In this document: positions 58,480 through 64,000 of the stretch, one piece after another
Layout: each line of letters starts with the position of its first letter
How positions within the stretch are numbered: the first letter of the stretch is position 1
Origin: Plotosus lineatus
Lineage: Eukaryota > Chordata > Actinopteri > Siluriformes > Plotosidae
DNA: 64,000 nt
Direction of reading: 5' to 3'
NCBI GenBank assembly: GCA_024760905.1
Contig: CM045735.1
Span: 30,867,249-30,931,248, forward strand
The notes under the pieces: model-generated
Database searches by the model: none
Told to the model about the DNA's origin: nothing
The model's input: the letters and a program-made list of their open reading frames with translations, nothing else
Program-made: the position numbers and the translations under genes

Positions 58480-58660
58480 GAGTGACGTGCTTTTTCCCTC
58501 TGCATTAAGGAGACATTAGCAGTGAAATATTCATGGGAAATATGGCGCAGTTGGACCAAAGCAGCTCCAAGGCCAGACATACATTACTCACACTCCAAAA
58601 ATCACAGACACACATACTTAGTCATCCTCGCATACATTTGCTCCCACCTACTCCCTCACT

Positions 58661-58701
58661 CTCACACACACACACACACACACACATACACACACACACA
58701 C
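58661..58701. repeat. (CA)n microsatellite
   Basis: CA with one TA interruption. Confidence 0.95.
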
Positions 58702-58939
58702 AGAGACTGGGGGGGTTATGGCTCATTCACTAGTTCACGGAAATTTTAATTAAAGATCATGCTTTATTTAAGGGATGTTTATGGAAAAAGTAATGTACAT
58801 CATAGCATCACTAAGCAGAGTTCTCGTGCAGTTTAGTACCAAGAAGAACCGATTTCTACTTACAAAACACAACCGGGAATGGATCTCCGAGCCATTTCCA
58901 AAGAGCATTAATTGTTATGCAATTAATGTTGGGCTTTCT

Positions 58940-59144
58940 TTGCTCACTTAAGGCATTCAAATTTAATGTGCCAGTTAGACTAATGGACTTTGTACTGTAA
59001 GAGGAAACCGGAGTGTCCAGATCAAACCCAAACAGGCATTGGGAGAACATGCAAACTCCGCACAGAAACACCACAGCCTGGGCCTTGAACCCAGAACATT
59101 GTTTTAAGGCAGAAGTGCTAACCACCATGCCACCATGCCACCCT
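58940..59144 (-). mobile_element. SINE-A 5' part
   Basis: Minus strand: head GGGTGGCATGGTGGCATGG (a GGTGGCAT doublet), B box GGTTCAAGGCC, core GCGGAGTTTGCATGTTCTCC at about 59060-59041. It breaks off before the spacer. Confidence 0.87.
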
Positions 59145-59194
59145 CATTTTTTTTATTACCCATAATTATTTCTATCCCCTTCCACATCCGAAAT

Positions 59195-59420
59195 TCACTG
59201 GATCACTTTTATGATTTCCTTTACAGGCTATGTGTTTAACTGTGCGTGTTGCAAGCTCCCTACACGACCTAATGGGCATGTCTATGGACTGTAGGAGGAA
59301 ACTGGAGAAACTGAAGGAAACCCATTCATAGTAAGAACAAATGCAAACTCCACACAGAAACACACTAGCTGAGTTCCGGGAACGAACCCAGGGCATTCTA
59401 GCTGTGAGCCAAGAGTGTAT
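59195..59420 (-). mobile_element. SINE-A 5' part
   Basis: A second copy in the same orientation 50 bp away: B box GGTTCGTTCCC, core GTGGAGTTTGCATTTGTTC. It is 3'-truncated near 59260 with decayed sequence to 59195. Confidence 0.83.
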
Positions 59421-59631
59421 GAAATTATGTATGAAATACTGTACTGTATTTGTATAATCTAATTTTCCTATATGTTTACGGCATGGTCTGTTTTTGAGGG
59501 ATCACTAGAATATCATATGGATTCTCATGTTAGCACAGCAGGTACTTAAAATCTTAATCTAAGTACCTCTTAAACTATAGAAAGGAATTAATATATTTAA
59601 CCTAAACCATATTGTATGCACTAAATAGCAT

Positions 59632-59785
59632 TTCGACAAGAGTAGCTGCATAGCCGTCAGCGTGTTTCTGCCCTGCGATAGCCTGGCGAGCTGTCCAGGG
59701 TGTACTCTGCTCTTACCCAGAGTCAGCTGGGATGGGCGCCAGGCTCCCCACGACCCTAATTAGGATTAAACGGTTACAGAAATAT
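59632..59785 (+). mobile_element. SINE-B1 3' part
   Basis: Starts in the body (CGACAAGAGTAGCTGCATAG), then CCCTGCGATAGCCTGGCG and CTAATTAGGATTAAACGG; tail AGTTAGTTAG instead of GAAT repeats. Confidence 0.9.
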
Positions 59786-60169
59786 AGTTAGTTAGTTTAT
59801 GTTGTTCAGACACTAGTTTGGTTATCTGGTTATCGGGTCATCTAGTCCGGTTCTAAATCCTCTTTATAATAGCTGAATTTAAATTTAATCAGGTCATCAT
59901 CCTGAGTATTTCATGGGAGAAGATATGAGGTTCTGGATCTAAACAGTAATCAGTAAACTTTACATGTCAGTGATCTCCACTGATTCTCAAATGCTTTAGA
60001 TAACCCCATTCTTGTAGGCTTTTGATGTGTAGTATTTTCATTAACATCAGACTCTTAGCCTAGATACGTAAACAGTATTGTAGTTCAGGTTTTTTGAATA
60101 AAGTGGCGAAATAAAGCAGAAGACTCTGTTTTAAATAGCATTAAAGATTTGATAAAATATCACTGATGC
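59786..60169. other. Intergenic, nothing recognised
   Basis: A GGTTATCTGGTTATCGGGTC patch lies near 59820-59840. No gene. Confidence 0.5.
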
Positions 60170-60464
60170 TAGTGTTAGGAGTTCGAGTCCCACTCTCTAC
60201 AAGGTTGTCACTGTCCCCCAGTGCAGCTAACTGGGTTATCAAAGGCGGGCCATGTCTCTCACTGTCTATGGTGAGAGGCATGTAAAAGAACCATTGCTGA
60301 CTTTCGTAAAGAGTAGCTGTATTGCCGTCAGCGTGTTTCTGTCCCTTGCTAAAGGGTTGTGTCAGGAAGGGCATCCGATGTAAAAACCTATGCCAAATCA
60401 AACATGCGAATCATTTGCTGTGGCGACCCCTGAAAAAGGGAAAAAGCCAAAAGGAAAAGAAGAT
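60170..60464 (+). mobile_element. SINE-B2 copy, head-truncated
   Basis: Starts just before the B box (GAGTTCGAGTCCC), then a complete body, the LINE 5'-UTR block (AGGGTTGTGTCAGGAAGGGC) and the LINE 3' block (GCTGTGGCGACCCCTG), ending AAAGGAAAAGAAGATG. It is a good template for the B2 tail. Confidence 0.92.
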
Positions 60465-60883
60465 GTCTATAGGCGTACCTGATAAAAATAACAAACAATC
60501 CTGCACTAAATTTTACATGTCCCACTTTTTACACGACCATGTGCATATTTCATATGGCTGAACTGACCATGAATTTAGGTCAAGGAGACCAGGTTTCAGC
60601 AGGCTTGCAGACCTTTACACTAAGTATATTAACAATAATGAGCATTACTGTATCTAATAGCAGGTCAGAACATCAATAGAGTCGTTACTATTTAAACATA
60701 TTTTTTATGAACTGGAAAACTATCTGACAAAGACTGCACCGTCTGTAATGTTAACAAACATTTTGGATAAATTGACCTCTGTGACCTGAAAAAATAAATC
60801 AAGGTGATCCAGTTTCGATAGGTTGGTAGGGCGTGCCGTCAGGCCCATTTACTATAAATATAAAATGCATCCATGAAGAACTG
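60465..60883. other. Intergenic, nothing recognised
   Basis: No gene or repeat signature. Confidence 0.5.
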
Positions 60884-61200
60884 GCAGGTAGAACCGTCAC
60901 ACAGTGGTTAGCACATCCACCTCAGAGCAAAAAAGTGCTGGGTTCGATTCCAGAGCTTTCTGTGCTTGCATGGGTTTCCTCTGGTACTCTTTTTGGTTCC
61001 CACAGTCCAAAACCATGCACAATAGGCTAATTGACTGTTCCAAATTGCCCCTAGGTGTGCGTGTGAATGGTTGTATGTGTGTTGGCACTGCGATGGCCTG
61101 GCAAGCTGTCCAGGGTGGACCCCTCTATTGGTCTCAGTCGGCTGAGATGGGCACCAGCCTCTCTGATTAGCATTAAGCGGCTTAGAAAATTAATAAATTA
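60884..61200 (+). mobile_element. SINE-A copy with internal core deletion
   Basis: A box CACACAGTGGTTAGCAC, B box GGTTCGATTCC. The first core block is shortened (TTCTGTGCTTGCATGGG). Spacer GTGCGTGTGAATGGTTGTATG, tail GATTAGCATTAAGCGG. Confidence 0.9.
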
Positions 61201-61344
61201 TGAATCGACACTGCTAGAAGTGTCTGCAGCAACAGTGGTGGAATAAGGCAGCCTAAGAAATCATAGTATCCACTACGGTTTGCAGGGGATGCAATTAGCT
61301 ATGTGTTGTACAGATGAGCACTACTTTTATTTGTAACAAAAAGT

Positions 61345-61395
61345 GTGTGCGTGTGTGTGTGTGCGTGTGTGCGTGTGTGCGTGTGTGTGTGCGCA
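61345..61395. repeat. (GT)n microsatellite with GTGC units
   Basis: GTGTGC and GTGCGT mixtures. The tract is short. Confidence 0.9.
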
Positions 61396-62140
61396 CCAGC
61401 TAAAACCCAATCAATATGTGTTAATTCACAGCACAGTAGGATGATGAAGGTCATGAGAAACTGTTTCTCTCTCTTTTCCTGAATCCTTTAAGAAGCAAAA
61501 TAAACAGATGAACACATTTTTGCTCATAAAACTTTTTACATTTTCTCATTTCCTCTGCTCACCCTCTCACTATGCTCTCCTCTTCTTCCCCGCAATGAAA
61601 TATTTTGAACTTAGACTGTTGTTGTTTATTTGTCATGCTTGATTAAGTAAGGTTTCTTGGTTACTGTTGTGTTTGTGTTGTAACACGGTTGAGCAGTGCC
61701 ATAATATTATCACCACCTGGTCCTTGTGCACTGCGTTCTGACTCCTTTCTCACGTAGCCAGCATTAACAGTTTCAGCAGTTTGTGCTACACAAGTTCTTC
61801 TATGAGATCACACCAGACACAATATGACAATCTTATCAGTTCACTGGTTCCCCTTCCTTGAACCACCCGGACCACTCGCTGAATTCCAGGAAAGCCATGT
61901 TGGTTTGCAGATGATAGCCCAGCCAGCCATTTATCCATCACAGTGTGGCACTTCTCAAAATCACTTTCTCTTTCACTGATCCATATGTTTGCTCATTTTT
62001 CTGCTTCCAGCAAAGCATCTGCATGAACTGACTGTTCAGTTTCTGCCGAATACATTCCAGTGCTCGGTAGACGCCACCGCAACAAGATAATCAAGGTTAT
62101 TCACTTCACTTGTCTAGTCATTTTGTTTGTGATGTTAAGG

Positions 62141-62142
<2 letters not shown>
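61396..62142. other. Intergenic, nothing recognised
   Basis: No repeat family recognised; one of the longer apparently unique stretches. Confidence 0.5.

Positions 62143-62206
<64 letters not shown>
62143..62206. repeat. (TA)n microsatellite
   Basis: About 32 TA units ending ATATAATT, abutting a SINE-B1. Confidence 0.97.
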
Positions 62207-62208
<2 letters not shown>

Positions 62209-62221
62209 CTTCACTCATTCA

Positions 62222-62556
62222 GTCATTCATTTTCTGAACCATATAATCCTAATTAGGGTCGTGGGCAGGCTGGTGTCCATCTCAGCTGACTCTGGGCTAG
62301 GGCAGAGTACACCCTGGACAACTCTCCAGGCCATCACAGGGCAGAAACACACTGACAGCTATGCAGCTACTCTTGATAAAAGTCAGCAATGGTTCTTTTA
62401 TATCCTCTCACCCTAGACAGTGGGCGACATGGCCGTCCTTTGATAACCCAGTTATCTGCACTGGGGGGACAGCAGTGACAACCCCGTTCATAGTAGGACT
62501 TGAATGCCCAACCATAGGATCAGTTATCCAGCACCCAACCAAGGGCCACCAATGTC
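62222..62556 (-). mobile_element. SINE-B1 copy next to a TA microsatellite
   Basis: Minus strand: head near 62530-62555, B box side at 62490-62510, full body, tail CATTCATTTTCTGAACC. TATATAATT occurs on both sides (about 62200 and 62558), a probable short target duplication. Confidence 0.9.
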
Positions 62557-62696
62557 CTTATATAATTATTAATCATCTTTTTTTTTTAACCCTTAAAAAA
62601 AAGGCCAAATTTTTGAGCCTTGATCATTTTTAGGGGAATTTCTAGAATTTCAGAATCAGAATCCAGTTTATATATTTCAGTTTATTCATTTTATAG

Positions 62697-63039
62697 TGGC
62701 TTGTGGGTGGGATGGTTAACACATACACATCACAGCAAGAATGTCTACGGTTTGAGTCCCAGGCTCCGTGGGGTTTGAATGTTCCCTTCTTGTGCTTGCT
62801 TGGGTTTCCTCCAGTTACTCCAGTTTTCTCCCACAGTCCAAAGACATGCAATTTTGGGTAACCTGGCTGTTCCAGATTCCCTGTGTGCTAGTACAAAATG
62901 ATTATGTGTATACTTTGGCCCTGCGGTGGACTACAACCTGCACAGGGTGTACTCAGCATTCACCCAGAGTTGGCTGAGATAGGCACCATCCTGAATGTGA
63001 CCCGAAAGGATCAATAATTTCATCAAATAAATGAATCAA
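62697..63039 (+). mobile_element. SINE-A copy, full length
   Basis: Head GTGGCTTGTGGGTGGGATGG, B box GGTTTGAGTCC, core from about 62768 (GTGGGGTTTGAATGTTCCC), spacer degraded, tail GATCAATAATTTCATC then AAATGAATCAAT. Confidence 0.87.
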
Positions 63040-63190
63040 TATTTTATGGCAATGTTTAATGTTGAAGACTGTATGCTGTAGTATGTTGGACCGTGACATA
63101 CAATAATCTATAAGATCTAAGAACATTTTAAAATATTGTGGAAAATATTTTTTAAAAAGGGGTGGAATGTATAATAGAATGTACTAAAGA

Positions 63191-64000
63191 GAGTCTTCTT
63201 CTTTTCCTTTCGGCTGTTCCCTTCAGGGGTCACCACAGCAAATGATCTGCCTCCATCTCACCCTATCCTCTGCATCTTCTACTCTTACTCCAATGACCTT
63301 CATGTCCGCCTTCACCACATCCATAAATCTTCTCTTTGGTCTTCCTCTGGGCCTTCTGCCTGGTAGTTCCAACCTCAGCATCCTACTACCAATATACTCA
63401 CTATCCCTCCTCTGTACATGTCCAAACCATCTCAATCTAGCCTCTCTGACTTTGTCTCCAAAACGTCTAACATGTGCTGTCCCTCTGATGTACTCATTCC
63501 TGATCCTATCCATACTCGTTACTCCCAAAGAGAACCTCAACATTTTCATCTCTGCTACCTCCAACTCTGACTCCTGTCTTTTCCCCAGGGCCACTGTCTC
63601 TAAACCATACAACATCGCTAGCCTCATCACCGTCTTGTACACTTCATTCTTGCCGATATTCTCACACATCACACCGGACACTTTTCTCCATCCATTCCAA
63701 CCTGCCTGCATGCGCTTCTTCACCTCTTTTCCTCACTCTCCATTGCTCTGGATTGTTGAGCCTAAGTACTTAAAATCCTCCACCTTCTTTATCTCTGCCC
63801 CCTGTAACATCACCGTTCCTCTTGGGTCCTTGTCGTTCACACATATGTATTCTGTCTTACTGAGACTAACCTTCATTCCCCTCCTTTCCAGGGCATACCT
63901 CCACCTCTCTAGATTTTCGTCCACTTGTTCTCTGCTCTCACTACAGATCACGATGTCATCTGCAAACATCATAGTCCATGGAGATTCTTGTCTAACCTCG
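63191..64000 (-). mobile_element. RTE-type LINE 3' portion, running out of the window
   Basis: The same family as 40455-43494. Minus strand: MMFADDIVICSESREQVDENL (motif C) near 63972, YALERRGMKVSLSKTEYIC, VEDFKYLGSTIQSNGE, then after a frameshift near 63725 KKRMQAGWNGWRKVSGVMC, LRWFGHVQRRDSEYIG and PGRRPRGRPKRRFMDVV, stop near 63223, 3' end GAAGGGAACAGCCGAAAGGA with an AAGAAGAAGA tail. This copy's C-terminus is better preserved than that at 40.5 kb. The RT beyond motif C lies past the window. Confidence 0.93.

Overview
The window looks like a gene-poor, repeat-dense stretch of a teleost fish genome. The evidence is a V-SINE/DANA-type SINE present in more than twenty copies, a Rex3-like LINE, a second RTE-type LINE family, hAT and Tc1/mariner relics, a Gmr1-like Ty3/gypsy relic, and very long (CA)n, (CT)n and (GA)n microsatellites. 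I cannot name the species; an otophysan such as a catfish is possible but is only a guess. No cellular protein-coding gene, tRNA gene or CRISPR array can be supported. Every recognisable protein is a broken transposon or retrotransposon protein. One 94-bp splice-flanked stretch (19727-19820) is the only candidate host exon and it is weak.

Names used below. SINE-A: tRNA-like head, V-SINE central domain, tail ending AATTAGGATTAAGCGG and then GAATGAATG. SINE-B: a different tRNA-like head (A box TGGTCTAGTGG, B box GGTTCGAGTCC) with two alternative 3' ends. B1 carries the SINE-A tail. B2 carries a tail made of the 5'-UTR and 3'-UTR pieces of the RTE-type LINE found at 40455-43494. SINE-C: a single tRNA-headed copy near 44.4 kb. 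A further copy (46344-46572) joins the V-SINE core to an L2/UnaL2-like (TGTAA)n tail.

Layout. 0-5.7 kb: SINE-A and SINE-B copies and a Tc1/mariner relic split by SINEs. 5.7-7.3 kb: microsatellite cluster with an internal duplication. 8-15.4 kb: scattered SINEs, a LINE 3' end, a 53-bp-arm hairpin at 12.8-13.0 kb, and about 2.5 kb unrecognised. 15.46-18.58 kb: SINE-B2 split by a 2.75-kb hAT with transposase remains. 18.6-31 kb: SINEs, microsatellites, LINE 3' ends, and a hAT MITE inside a SINE-B1. 31.1-31.9 kb: a hAT MITE whose end was hit by a SINE-B2. 35 kb: a pogo-like TA-flanked element. 40.0-40.3 kb: a 67-bp minisatellite born inside a SINE. 40.45-43.5 kb: a nearly complete RTE-type LINE with an 18-bp target duplication. 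46.7-49.6 kb: a gypsy relic with integrase upstream of RT, split by a Nimb/I-like LINE fragment. 50.5-52.1 kb: a SINE-B1 split by a 1.3-kb hAT MITE that carries two hairpins. 52.8-55.8 kb: a nearly complete Rex3-like LINE. 58.0 kb: a 5S rRNA-derived pseudogene. 63.2 kb to the end: another RTE-type LINE 3' portion running out of the window.

The main interest is how the mobile elements relate to each other. SINE heads are joined to at least three kinds of LINE-related tail. SINEs act as landing sites for hAT elements, as nucleation sites for (GT)n tracts and as the source of a minisatellite. Exact target-site duplications allow insertions to be ordered in time at several loci.
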